Of a stretch of DNA of 64,000 bases, positions 19,423-29,042 are shown piece after piece. The stretch is from Paenibacillus pini JCM 16418 (GTDB lineage: Bacteria; Bacillota; Bacilli; Paenibacillales; Paenibacillaceae): assembly GCF_000576305.1 (NCBI RefSeq), contig NZ_BAVZ01000008.1, positions 124,001 through 188,000 on the forward strand, written 5' to 3'. Each line of letters opens with the position of its first letter. The first letter of the stretch is position 1. The notes beneath the pieces are model-generated. The model did not search any database and was not told the DNA's origin. It saw only the letters and a list, made by a program, of their open reading frames with translations. A program made the translations under genes and the position numbers.

Positions 19423-19579
19423 TTTCAAGTGATGATAGATAACAGCCATGGAGAAAGAAATTTGGTTTAATTTCAAGGGCTTTTAGATTGCAATGCACAG
19501 GTTGTTGAGGATGGGGTTATCTTTGATAATAAAAGAAAGCCCTTACATATTACATGAAGGAAGGTTGGGTGATTACAGC

Positions 19580-20545
19580 ATGCATATGAAAATGGAAGCT
19601 TCGAGAACCGTTGCAAGAGAAGGGTCCAACAAAAGAAAGAGCTATTTTAGAAAAATGGGTAGGCAGTATCAGCTCATACTTCTATCCATTCCCTTTGTTC
19701 TTATCCTGATTCTATTTAATTACGTTCCCTTATGGGGTTGGATTATGGCCTTTCAGAACTATTCTCCTGCGAAAGGAATAACAGGCAGTTCATTCGTGGG
19801 GCTCGAGAATTTCACAATGCTATTTGAAGATGATCAATTCTTTAGAGTGCTCCGAAATACCCTCGTCATGAGCATACTCAGTCTAGTCACAGGTTTTGTT
19901 TGCGCAATTGTCCTTGCACTATTGCTCAATGAGGTACGTGCATCCTTCTTCAAACGAACGATACAAACGTTGACGTATATTCCGCATTTTGTATCTATGG
20001 TTGTTATTGCGAATATTGTTCTCACCTTTCTATCTCCTGATGGTGGCTTTATTAACACGCTGCTAATGAATATGGGATTCATCAAAGAACCGATTTATTT
20101 CATGGGTAAAGGTGAATGGTTCTGGGTGATCCATACGTTAGTTGGATTGTGGAAGGAAATTGGTTGGAGTACGATTATCTATCTCGCTGTTATTGCTGGA
20201 CTGAATCAAGAAGTGTATGAGGCTGCCGATGTGGATGGGGCCAACAGGTTTAATAAAATATGGCATATTACAATTCCAGGAATTATGCCGACCGCGATGA
20301 TTCTATTAATTTTGTCAGTGGGATCGATTATTAATGCGGGATATGAATCTCAATTTTTGTTAAGCAATCCACTAGTCATTGACTATTCAGAAGTGCTAGA
20401 TTTGTATGCTCTGAATTTATCATTTGGCTCACAGCAGTATTCAGCGGGTGTAGCGCTAAGTATATTCAAAAGTATTGTCAGTGTGATCCTTGTTGTCATG
20501 GTTAACTATGCAGCACGTAGAACCGGCAAATCCGGTGTGTTCTAG
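19580..20545 (+). CDS. ABC sugar transporter permease, LplB-type (second operon)
   Basis: This is a roughly 321-residue permease. It begins with a polar N-tail, then LILLSIPFVLILILFNYVPL, the LplB hallmark WGWIMAFQNYSPAKG, and an EAA loop (EAADVDGANRFNKIWHITIP). It is the first gene of a second rightward operon, after a strong terminator. The start is uncertain: an ATG at 19580 (with others close behind) follows GGAAGG at a long spacing, while the frame is open to 19493. A 6-6-6 palindrome GAAATT-N6-AATTTC near 19458 lies in the leader. Confidence 0.9.
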   Translation: MHMKMEASRTVAREGSNKRKSYFRKMGRQYQLILLSIPFVLILILFNYVPLWGWIMAFQNYSPAKGITGSSFVGLENFTMLFEDDQFFRVLRNTLVMSILSLVTGFVCAIVLALLLNEVRASFFKRTIQTLTYIPHFVSMVVIANIVLTFLSPDGGFINTLLMNMGFIKEPIYFMGKGEWFWVIHTLVGLWKEIGWSTIIYLAVIAGLNQEVYEAADVDGANRFNKIWHITIPGIMPTAMILLILSVGSIINAGYESQFLLSNPLVIDYSEVLDLYALNLSFGSQQYSAGVALSIFKSIVSVILVVMVNYAARRTGKSGVF

Positions 20546-20558
20546 GGGGAGATGAAAT

Positions 20559-21443
20559 ATGCGCAGATCAATTGGAGATATTTCCTTTAGTGTGATCAAC
20601 TATATGTTCTTAGCTGCATTAGGAATGATTACCGTGTATCCTTTTTTGAATTTATTAGCGATTTCTTTTAATGATTCGCTAGACTCACTTCGAGGTGCGG
20701 TCTATGTGTTTCCAAATGAGTTCACGCTCGATAACTATAGGGTCGTATTTAAATCCGATTCGCTGCTTCATGCAGGGATTCTTTCGGTGGCGAGGACTGT
20801 ACTCGGTACGGCGCTATCGGTATTATGTACCGCGATGCTCGCTTACACGTTATCTCGTAGAGAGTATATGTTCCGTAAACCCATCAACCTCATTCTAATT
20901 GTGAGTATGTATCTTAACGGGGGGATTATTCCAACCTACCTGTTGATCAAAAATTTGGGCATGACGAATACATTTTGGGTGTACATCATTCCAGGGCTGA
21001 TCAGCGTGTTTAATGTGATTATCATTCGAAGCTACTTTGAGCAATTGCCAGAAGGGTTGATCGAATCCGCCAAAGTCGAAGGTGCAAGTGATATCAGTAT
21101 TTTGTTCCGTGTTATTCTACCGATTAGTTTACCTGTCATTTCGACGATTACGTTATTCGTAGCTGTTGGGCATTGGAGCTCTTGGTTTGATAATTATTTA
21201 TATAACAGCAAAGAAAATCTAAGCGTTCTCCAGTACGAACTTATGAAAATACTCATTCAATCAACGAATCAAGTGTCAAGTAACGCGACAGGGTATGTGG
21301 ACAAGAATGTTCTTGCCCAGACGACGCCACAATCGATTCGAGCTACATTGACCGTTATTGTCACCATGCCAATCATTTTCATTTATCCTTTTCTACAAAA
21401 GTATTTCATTAAAGGCATGACGGTCGGCGCAATGAAAGAATAG
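20559..21443 (+). CDS. ABC sugar transporter permease, YtcP/LplC-type (second operon)
   Basis: This 294-residue permease is the partner of the preceding gene. It has a first helix in INYMFLAALGMITVYPFLN and the docking region ESAKVEGASDISILFRVILP. The C-terminal signature is FLQKYFIKGMTVGAMKE. GGGGGAG lies eight bases before the ATG at 20559, and the gap to the previous gene is only 13 bases. It should form the second half of the channel for the ligand bound by the lipoprotein at 21510. Confidence 0.93.
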   Translation: MRRSIGDISFSVINYMFLAALGMITVYPFLNLLAISFNDSLDSLRGAVYVFPNEFTLDNYRVVFKSDSLLHAGILSVARTVLGTALSVLCTAMLAYTLSRREYMFRKPINLILIVSMYLNGGIIPTYLLIKNLGMTNTFWVYIIPGLISVFNVIIIRSYFEQLPEGLIESAKVEGASDISILFRVILPISLPVISTITLFVAVGHWSSWFDNYLYNSKENLSVLQYELMKILIQSTNQVSSNATGYVDKNVLAQTTPQSIRATLTVIVTMPIIFIYPFLQKYFIKGMTVGAMKE

Positions 21444-21509
21444 CGGATACCAAGCAGAAATTTATCTGTTTAGGATATATAATAAAAAGAAGAGAAGAGG
21501 GTGTTGTAA

Positions 21510-23138
21510 TTGAAAAAGTTGTTAGCTATTACATTAGTACTTACTCTTTCTACATTTTCACTGGCTGGTTGTGGGTCGAAGAACTCAGAAACAACAGATG
21601 ACACTGGACCAGTCAAGTATACGATTAGTACGACAGACCCCAAGATGAAAGCGGATACAAAAATTCAAAAAATGATATCCGAAAAAACAGGAGTCGAATT
21701 TGAATACATGCCTGTTATTGGTGGTGCTGACCAAGCAAAACAAAAGTATGAAATTTGGCTCGCATCAGAAGATTATCCGGATATCGTAAATATGGGCGTA
21801 GATAATATATCGAAATATAGAGACGGCGGCGCTCTTCAGCCAATGGAAGATCTAATTGATCAGTATGGACCGAACATTAAGAAAAAGTTTGGCAAATTCT
21901 ATGATCTGCTACGTGACAAAGACGGACATATTTATTCGTTGGGTAACGTTAATCTTTCCAAAGAAACGCCAGCTAACGTTCAAGGGTCATTTGTTGTACA
22001 GTATGACGTATTGAAGGAAGCAGGGTATCCACAAATCAAGACATTAGATCAACTGTTTGATGTTTTACAAGCGTATGTGACCAAGCATCCAACAATGGAT
22101 GGAAAAGAAACCATTGCGTTCTCAGGTGCAGGGGCAGACCTGACTTATAATAATCCTTCTGTCAATGCAGCTGGATTACCGGACCATGGACGCTTCTCAA
22201 TCGACAGTGATAATAATGTTCATGTTGCTCTTACATCAGATTATACGAAGAAATATTATGGATTTTTGAATAAGCTGCAAAATGCCGGAATGCTGGATAA
22301 AGAAATCTTTAGTTTGAATTATGAGACAGCGAGTACGAAGCTTGCTCAGGGTCGTATTCTGGCTGGATTCTTTCCACAATGGGTACTGGGTGGACCCGAA
22401 AGTTCTTTAATTGCTGCGGGTAAGACGGATCGTGAATTTGCGAAGTTCCCTCTTTACTTTGATGAGAATGTTCAAGATCATTCGAATACGGTGACCCCGT
22501 CCAGCTCAGGAAATAACTGGGCCATTACAAAGAATGCCAAACATCCAGAGCGAATCATTCAATATCTTGACTATTTATTTACGGATGAAGGACAGAAATT
22601 AATCAGTTGGGGAATCGAAGGACAGCATTACGATGTAGTAGAAGGCAAACGCGTTCGTAAAGAAGAAGTGAATAATCAAATTAAGGGAGATCCGGATTAC
22701 TTAATTAATGAAGGTTTAGCTAGCTCGAATAGTATGTTCAGCTTTGGAGACGGGGCGAAACTAGACGATGGTGATTATGCCACTCCTTTGACAGCGGATG
22801 CTATTGCTGGAAATTATGATGATGCGACGAAGGACATCTTGAAGAAATATAATAAGAAGATTTGGGCGGATTTCTTAGCGAAGCCAGAATATATCCCTGC
22901 TTATCTGTGGCAGTTAAATGCTCCGGAGAAATCTACAGCGATCATGAAAAAAATGGAGCAAGCATGGCAGAAGGAAACACCGAAAATGATTTTGGCCAAA
23001 ACACAAGGTGAGTTCGATGCCGCTTGGAATAGCTATGTTGGGCAGTTAGATCAAGCAGGACTGAAGAATCTTGAACAGATGTGGACAGAGAAATGGAAGC
23101 AGTACATTGAAGTTTACAATAAGGCGACACAAAAATAG
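21510..23138 (+). CDS. ABC extracellular sugar-binding lipoprotein 2
   Basis: This 542-residue lipid-anchored binding protein has the signal KKLLAITLVLTLSTFS ending in lipobox LAGC. The mature protein shows the LplA-like pattern: GVEFEYMPVIGG, then GADQAKQKYEIWLASEDYPD. The start is a TTG after AGAGGG. It is homologous in plan to the frameshifted protein at 12908 but distinct in sequence, so the two operons probably import different fragments. It lies between its permeases and the two-component system. Confidence 0.93.
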   Translation: MKKLLAITLVLTLSTFSLAGCGSKNSETTDDTGPVKYTISTTDPKMKADTKIQKMISEKTGVEFEYMPVIGGADQAKQKYEIWLASEDYPDIVNMGVDNISKYRDGGALQPMEDLIDQYGPNIKKKFGKFYDLLRDKDGHIYSLGNVNLSKETPANVQGSFVVQYDVLKEAGYPQIKTLDQLFDVLQAYVTKHPTMDGKETIAFSGAGADLTYNNPSVNAAGLPDHGRFSIDSDNNVHVALTSDYTKKYYGFLNKLQNAGMLDKEIFSLNYETASTKLAQGRILAGFFPQWVLGGPESSLIAAGKTDREFAKFPLYFDENVQDHSNTVTPSSSGNNWAITKNAKHPERIIQYLDYLFTDEGQKLISWGIEGQHYDVVEGKRVRKEEVNNQIKGDPDYLINEGLASSNSMFSFGDGAKLDDGDYATPLTADAIAGNYDDATKDILKKYNKKIWADFLAKPEYIPAYLWQLNAPEKSTAIMKKMEQAWQKETPKMILAKTQGEFDAAWNSYVGQLDQAGLKNLEQMWTEKWKQYIEVYNKATQK

Positions 23139-23203
23139 TATTCTATACAAGATGAAGAAATCTACGATGACCCTACAAGATTGGCTTATGGCTACGGAAG
23201 GAT

Positions 23204-23231
23204 TTAGGGCAGAGGTGATGTTCTGCCCTAA
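23204..23231 (+). terminator. Hairpin between binding-protein gene and sensor kinase
   Basis: TTAGGGCAGA (23204-23213) pairs perfectly with TCTGCCCTAA (23222-23231) around an eight-base loop, with no T-run. It likely tunes expression between the abundant lipoprotein and the sensor kinase. Confidence 0.55.
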
Positions 23232-23290
23232 TCATTCTGAAAATATGGTAATGAACGGATTAATCAAGTTTTCGTGGAGGATAAGGGCCT

Positions 23291-25060
23291 ATGAAAATCA
23301 GGACAAAAATGTTTTTTAACACAGCCATCGTAATGATTCTTCTATTAGGTACCCTAACGTATTCCATGACTACATACACGAGTGATATTTTAATGGAAAA
23401 AATGGAGCAGGATGTTGAGTTCTCTACATCGCAGCTAGCGCAAAACATTGATTCACTATTACAGTCATATGAGCAAATGATTGATTCACTATATACGAAT
23501 TCGGATTTACAGCATAAATTATTGAAGAAATATGACAAGATTACGGATGCTCAAGAAGTTTATTTTGACTATTTTTTGCCTTATGCAGACATGGTTCGTA
23601 TGTCCAAAAATATATTCAAATTAACATTGTATACCCATAATCCAACCTTTCAGTTTGCAGATGTGAAATGGATAAATGATGAGATTAGTCAGTCTGATTG
23701 GTATAAGGCAGCGGAACACTCGAGCCAAAGACTAGCCAAGTCGTGGAGCAGTTTAGGAATTGACCCGTACTACCGCTTTCGCGTGTTTCGTCTGACACAG
23801 AGAATGAACAATCCGGTTATTAACTCTCCGGTTTACGTCACGCTCGATCTACAGGAACAACTGCTGGAGAGTCTTATTTCGAAGGAAAATAAAAATCAGC
23901 GTTTTATCGTTTGTTTGCCAAACGGCCAGGTCATCTTAGATAGCTTCCTAGATACTAAAGCACCTGGCGATATTCGCGAATACGATTTCTATCATCAAGT
24001 TGAGCAAGCGAAAGCGAATAAGGCGGTATACATTGAAGAGAAGAACGAGCGATATTTATTGACGGTCAAAAGCTTGAATTCTCGCACTAGTGTTCGCGGC
24101 TTGAAGACGATTGTGTTAACTCCGACTGGGGAGCTAACAACCAAGGTAACGGAGATGAGAAGAATAGCGATTATTTTGTTCATCTCTTCTATATTCATTT
24201 CAGTGATTACGATGTATATGATTTCGAGAAAACTCACGAAGAGACTCATGATCTTGGCGTCAAAGATGAGAAAGGATAATGTAAGTGAAACCTATTCTCA
24301 TATCGCTTTACAGGGGAATGATGAGATTACCCAATTAGGTAGAATCTATAATCAAATGATGCTACGAAATAGTCTATTAATTAAAGAGGTATATGACATC
24401 GGAATGAATGGTAAGGAGCTAGAATTGAAGGCGAAGGAATCTGAACTGTATGCACTTCAGACGCAAATCAATCCCCATTACCTATTCAATACGCTGAATG
24501 CCATCCGGGGAAGTCTGCTTAAGAAAGGCGATAAAGATAACGCGGAAATTATTAAACTACTTGCTAGATCTTTTCGTAATGTGTTAGGTAAAAGCGGCTC
24601 TGTTGTAAGGTTGGATGAAGAAATGGGGATTGTAGATACCTACTTACGTATTCAATCCTACCGATTTGGTGACAGATTACACTATCATATCAACATTCCG
24701 AAGGAGCATAGTACGTATCAACTCCCGCGTCTGGCACTTCAAACGTTGGTGGAGAATGCGATCATTCATGCACTGGAGAAGAATGAGAATGAAACCCATA
24801 TCTATATCGAATCGCAGGTGATGGATCATGATCGATATCATATTACAGTGAGGGATAACGGCCCTGGGATTCCACTCGCAGCTTTGAACCAAATCAGGCA
24901 ACATTTAAATGATTCTAGCATGGAGCACGAACAGAATATTGGACTGCGGAATATTCATCAAAGATTAACCTGTAAGTATGGACACGAGTATGGATTATCT
25001 ATGTATAGTGAAGAGGGCAAAGGGACGAGTGTAACCATTATTATTCCATTATGGATGTAG
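23291..25060 (+). CDS. YesM-type sensor histidine kinase
   Basis: This is a 589-residue membrane sensor. Helix 1 lies at about residues 8-30, a long extracellular sensing region follows, and helix 2 (IAIILFISSIFISVITMYMI) lies near residue 295. HAMP then leads to the His_kinase domain LQTQINPHYLFNTLNAIRG, with the phospho-acceptor His396. The ATPase boxes are LVENAIIHALEKNENETH, RDNGPGIP and IGLRNIHQRL. GTGGAGG precedes the ATG at 23291. It is followed directly by its YesN-type partner. With the two ABC operons around it, it probably reports extracellular glycan fragments. Confidence 0.93.
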   Translation: MKIRTKMFFNTAIVMILLLGTLTYSMTTYTSDILMEKMEQDVEFSTSQLAQNIDSLLQSYEQMIDSLYTNSDLQHKLLKKYDKITDAQEVYFDYFLPYADMVRMSKNIFKLTLYTHNPTFQFADVKWINDEISQSDWYKAAEHSSQRLAKSWSSLGIDPYYRFRVFRLTQRMNNPVINSPVYVTLDLQEQLLESLISKENKNQRFIVCLPNGQVILDSFLDTKAPGDIREYDFYHQVEQAKANKAVYIEEKNERYLLTVKSLNSRTSVRGLKTIVLTPTGELTTKVTEMRRIAIILFISSIFISVITMYMISRKLTKRLMILASKMRKDNVSETYSHIALQGNDEITQLGRIYNQMMLRNSLLIKEVYDIGMNGKELELKAKESELYALQTQINPHYLFNTLNAIRGSLLKKGDKDNAEIIKLLARSFRNVLGKSGSVVRLDEEMGIVDTYLRIQSYRFGDRLHYHINIPKEHSTYQLPRLALQTLVENAIIHALEKNENETHIYIESQVMDHDRYHITVRDNGPGIPLAALNQIRQHLNDSSMEHEQNIGLRNIHQRLTCKYGHEYGLSMYSEEGKGTSVTIIIPLWM

Positions 25061-25082
25061 GGATGGCCGGGGAGGGATTACG

Positions 25083-26668
25083 ATGGATGCCGTGCTGTTA
25101 GTCGATGATGAATCAGGTGCTATAGATGCTATCAAGTACGCTTTAGATTGGGAACAATATGGATTTGCTATTACTGGAGAAGCTCTAATGGAAGACAGGC
25201 ACTCGAGCTCCTGAGGGAACATCGGTTTTCACTGATGATTACCGACATCCGTATGCCGGGGATTAATGGGCTTGAACTTTTGGTAGAGATCAGAAAGTTC
25301 ACTAATATTCCCGTCATTATTATGAGTGGGTATCAAGAAATAGATTATTTAAAAACATGTTTGAAGTACGGAGTGAAAGATTATTTATTGAAGCCTGTTG
25401 AAGAAGAAGATTTGTCTAAATTATTAGTGAATATAAGGAATGAAATTACGCATGAGAACATGCTCAATAGACAATTACATTATGGCATTCCTGCGATAAC
25501 CGATCAATTGATGAAGAAGTGGACACAGGGATTGTTACGTGAGGAAGAAGTAAATGATCGATTTAGTCTATTTGGCATAGACATTCAAGATTGTGCTCAA
25601 ATTTGCTGTCTTATTATTGAGTTTGACTTCATGGAGGATACAAAATTCGACCAGACGAATTTTGAAATTCAAACGAAGCGATTTGCTGCACGAAATGTAA
25701 TTGAAGAACTAATGGATGGACATGGCCATTTGTTTGAGATCTCGGATGAACGATTTGGTGTCGTTCTCTTTCATACGAGTGAGGTCTGGCACGACACAGA
25801 CATTTTTGGAAAAGCCGAAGAAATTATGATGTTTATTGAAAAATGCGTTAAGGTCCCGATCACGATTGGGATCGGCTCCATTGTGAATTCACTGCATGAT
25901 GCCCCTAAATCCTATGCTGTAGCTGAGAAGATTTTGGAAAGAAGATTTTTCTTAGGAAGCAAAACCATTCTCTCCGCTACGCAGTTCCCAGATGATCCTG
26001 AGAAACTGAAGCCTTTGGAGACCCAAGGCGTCTTATCGATCATCGATTCGGTTAAAGAGCAGAATAAAGATGCCCTTTCTTTTAACATCAAGAAGCAAAA
26101 GGAACAGTTCTTGAATGCCGAGACACCCAAATCACTTGTACAATCTACCGTTGTGGAAATATTGGTGCAGTTGCTAAGAGTGGTTCAAGAGCGCGGGGGA
26201 GATGATGATCAAATTTTTGAATTAGATCTAGGTAATTATAAGAACTTCCTCCAATATAAAGAACTCGATTTATTATTTAAGCATGTAGAAGACAAATGCT
26301 TGGTGGTTATTCAGTTTCTATCGCAACAAAAACCTTCTCAGCCCGTGAAAATGGTGCTTACCGTTAAACAAATCGTAGAGAAGCAATTTGGTTCTAACTT
26401 AAGCTTGAAGCAAATTGCTGAACAAGTTCATCTCCATCCTGTATATCTAGGTAAGCTGTTTAAAGCGGAGGAAGGTATATCTTTCAATGATTATTTATTG
26501 AAGATTCGTATGGAGAAAGCGAAAGAGCTTCTATTATATACCGACAAAAAGGTGTATGAAATTGCGCAAGAAGTCGGCTATCAGGAATTAGATTGGTTTT
26601 ATAAGAAATTCAAAGAATATACCGGTGTAAGCACCAGCGAGTATCGTACAAATGCAAACATAAATTGA
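25083..26668 (+). CDS. YesN-type response regulator with AraC output (frameshifted as read)
   Basis: The ATG at 25083 follows GGGGAGGG and reads MDAVLLVDDESGAIDAIKYA to ITGEA, then stops in frame. The next frame continues SNGRQALELLREHRFSLMIT and runs to 26668. One missing T near 25184 (GCT TCT AAT) restores about 528 residues. The receiver has the acidic pair DD, phospho-acceptor Asp in MITDIRMPG and Lys in YLLKPV. The C-terminus is an AraC DNA-binding domain (SLKQIAEQVHLHPVYLGKLF, VYEIAQEVGYQELDWFYKKF). It is the partner of the kinase 23 bases upstream and the likely activator of the adjoining uptake operons. Confidence 0.92.
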
Positions 26669-26687
26669 ATGAGAATGAGGTGCTCTA

Positions 26688-27941
26688 ATGTTAAGTCAGT
26701 CGATGATCAAACCGACCCCGAAACAACTTGCATATCAATCATGGGAGTTTGGCTTGTTTGTGCATTTTGGTCTGCGAACCTTTTATGAGGGTTACGTTGA
26801 TTTCGATACAAGAGAAATGTCTTCTCCTTCCGTATTTAATCCCGTCGATTTAGATTGTGAACAATGGATACGTACTGCGAAAGAAGCGGGAATGAAGTAT
26901 GCCGTATTAACGGCTAAGCATCATGATGGATTCTCTAACTGGCCTTCACAATATACGAGCTTCTCTGTCGCACAATCCTCTTGGAAAGAAGGGAAGGGGG
27001 ATGTCGTTAAGGAGTTCATAGATGCTTGTCGTAAATATGATATGAAAACAGGCTTATACTATTCTCCATTTGACGGCTCTGCGGGTGTGTACCAGAATGC
27101 AAAGGCTTATGATGACTATTTTGTGAATCAAATTACAGAATTGCTAGGCAACTACGGAGATATTGATATCCTGTGGTTCGATGGCTGCGGATCAGAGGAT
27201 CATGAATACGACTGGGTACGAATTATTCGAGAGATTCGCCGCCTTCAGCCAAACATCTCTATTTTTAATATGGGAGATCCTGATTTCAGGTGGGTAGGTA
27301 ATGAGGATGGAATTGCGCCTATTCCGTGTTGGAATGTGGTAGATTCGACGGAATTCTCGATACTAACCGAACAGAAGGAAGCATTAGGTGAACAGTTATG
27401 GTTACCGGCTGAATGTGATGTACAAATGCGTGCAAATTGGTTCTATAGCGATCAGGATGAGCACACCGTCAAAACGTTAGATCAACTCATGGGCATATAC
27501 TATTATTCCGTAGGACGAGGTGCTAACCTACTACTGAATATTGGTCCAGATCGACAAGGATTGCTACCTGCTAAAGATACAAGTCAATTACAAGCGATGG
27601 GAGCTGAAATCCGCAGAAGATTTGAGAACCCGATTGCCACGTTGGAACAATGTAAGCATAACCAGTTGGAGTGGGTGTATGAGCCTGCTCAGCCACATCT
27701 GCTTGATCATATTGTAATTCAAGAGGATTTATCGCTTGGAGAACATGTGCGAAGCTTTCAAATTAGTGTGATTACCGAAAAAACGAAGCGTCCAATCATC
27801 GTATATGAGGGCCAAAATATAGGTCATAAGGCAATTATCCGAATTCCTTCGATTAAAGTCCAAGGGATAACGATTACGGTTACCAACACAGTAGGTATTC
27901 CTGCCATTCATCACATTTCATTTTATTATGTAGGGGGGTAA
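26688..27941 (+). CDS. GH29 alpha-L-fucosidase
   Basis: This 417-residue enzyme is of glycoside hydrolase family 29. WEFGLFVHFGLRTFYEG, then KYAVLTAKHHDGFSNWPS and GLYYSPFDGSAGVYQN are family blocks. The nucleophile Asp165 lies in IDILWFDGCGSED. GANLLLNIGPDRQGLLP closes the catalytic domain. It has no signal peptide, so it acts inside the cell on imported fucosylated oligosaccharides. It lies 19 bases after the response regulator. Together with GH35 and the sulfatase it points to a fucose-, galactose- and sulfate-bearing substrate. Confidence 0.93.
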   Translation: MLSQSMIKPTPKQLAYQSWEFGLFVHFGLRTFYEGYVDFDTREMSSPSVFNPVDLDCEQWIRTAKEAGMKYAVLTAKHHDGFSNWPSQYTSFSVAQSSWKEGKGDVVKEFIDACRKYDMKTGLYYSPFDGSAGVYQNAKAYDDYFVNQITELLGNYGDIDILWFDGCGSEDHEYDWVRIIREIRRLQPNISIFNMGDPDFRWVGNEDGIAPIPCWNVVDSTEFSILTEQKEALGEQLWLPAECDVQMRANWFYSDQDEHTVKTLDQLMGIYYYSVGRGANLLLNIGPDRQGLLPAKDTSQLQAMGAEIRRRFENPIATLEQCKHNQLEWVYEPAQPHLLDHIVIQEDLSLGEHVRSFQISVITEKTKRPIIVYEGQNIGHKAIIRIPSIKVQGITITVTNTVGIPAIHHISFYYVGG

Positions 27942-27945
27942 AAGA

Positions 27946-28875
27946 ATGGATAGCACACTAAAGTTTAATAAGAATGGCAACTATAAAATTGTTCAGTTTT
28001 CGGATACCGAGTTTATGGATGATGTAGCCTCATTAAATGAACAAACCGCAAAGATGATGCGCCAAGTGATCTGTGCTGAGCAGCCTGATCTGGTTGTGTT
28101 TGCAGGAGATGTGATTGGCAGTTTGAGATGCAAAGATCCAGAAAGGTCATTCCGAGATGCTGTATCAGTTGCGGAGGAACTTCAAATTCCTTGGGTAGCT
28201 ATTTTCGGTAACCATGACTCGGAATCGGAAGAGGGAATCAGCAGAGAACGACTCATGGAAATACAGTTAAGTCATCCCTATTGTGTCGCGGAAGAGTCGG
28301 CAGACCATGTCAGCGGAGTAGGTAACTTCGTACTGCGTTTGTCTGGTCATGATCAGAATACAGCAGCAATCCTTTATTTTATGGATAGTGGTAGTTATTC
28401 ACCGCTTTCTCAAGTTGGAGGGTACGACTGGATTCACAGCGATCAAATCGCATGGTATATGGCACAATCGTCGGCCTTCAAGGCGAGCAATGGCGGGAGT
28501 CCTATACCTTCCTTAGCTTTCTTCCATATCCCATTGCCTGAGTATCAAGAAGTATGGGATACAGGCATCTGTTACGGGGAGAAATGGGACGAGGTTAGCT
28601 CTCCTAAGGTGAATAGTGGACTATTTACGGCCATGTTAGAGATGGGTGATGTGATGGGAACCTTCGTCGGACATGATCATGGGAATGATTACTGGGGCGA
28701 ACTTAAGGGTATTCGTCTATGCTACGGACGATCATCAAGTTATGTTCTCTGGGATAAGGACATTCCAATTGGAGCCAGAGTCATTCAGTTACATGAGGGA
28801 TCGAGAGCTTTCGATACTTGGCTACATCTGAGTAATGGTACAGTCATTCACGAACAGCCTGTACATACTCCATAA
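27946..28875 (+). CDS. Calcineurin-like metallophosphoesterase, copy 2 (intact)
   Basis: This 309-residue metallophosphoesterase has metal-site motifs VQFSDTEFMDD, VVFAGDVIG, IFGNHDSESEEG, SLAFFHIPLPEYQEVW and FVGHDHGNDY. The canonical DxH of the first motif reads SDTEF, so the His is replaced, whereas copy 1 keeps TDLHW. It begins four bases after the fucosidase stop and ends the second operon. The two copies share long blocks such as GLFTAMLEMGDVMGTF. The substrate is unknown. The loss of one metal ligand may mean altered activity. Confidence 0.88.
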   Translation: MDSTLKFNKNGNYKIVQFSDTEFMDDVASLNEQTAKMMRQVICAEQPDLVVFAGDVIGSLRCKDPERSFRDAVSVAEELQIPWVAIFGNHDSESEEGISRERLMEIQLSHPYCVAEESADHVSGVGNFVLRLSGHDQNTAAILYFMDSGSYSPLSQVGGYDWIHSDQIAWYMAQSSAFKASNGGSPIPSLAFFHIPLPEYQEVWDTGICYGEKWDEVSSPKVNSGLFTAMLEMGDVMGTFVGHDHGNDYWGELKGIRLCYGRSSSYVLWDKDIPIGARVIQLHEGSRAFDTWLHLSNGTVIHEQPVHTP

Positions 28876-28887
28876 TAGGAACTCCTT

Positions 28888-28922
28888 TTAAGAAGTGGAC
28901 AAAAATTCCGCTTCTTTTTTTA
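28888..28922 (+). terminator. Terminator of second ABC/glycosidase operon
   Basis: AAGAAGTGG (28890-28898) pairs with CCGCTTCTT (28908-28916) and runs into a T-tract. Confidence 0.8.
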
Positions 28923-29042
28923 TCCTTAGTTGTGGTATCCTTATTTGTTATGACGTATATGAACGGAATGTGGAAACACTATATGTATGATGTGAATTTA
29001 CGTACGCTTAAGAATACATGTATTTTAAACTAAGGAGACCCA

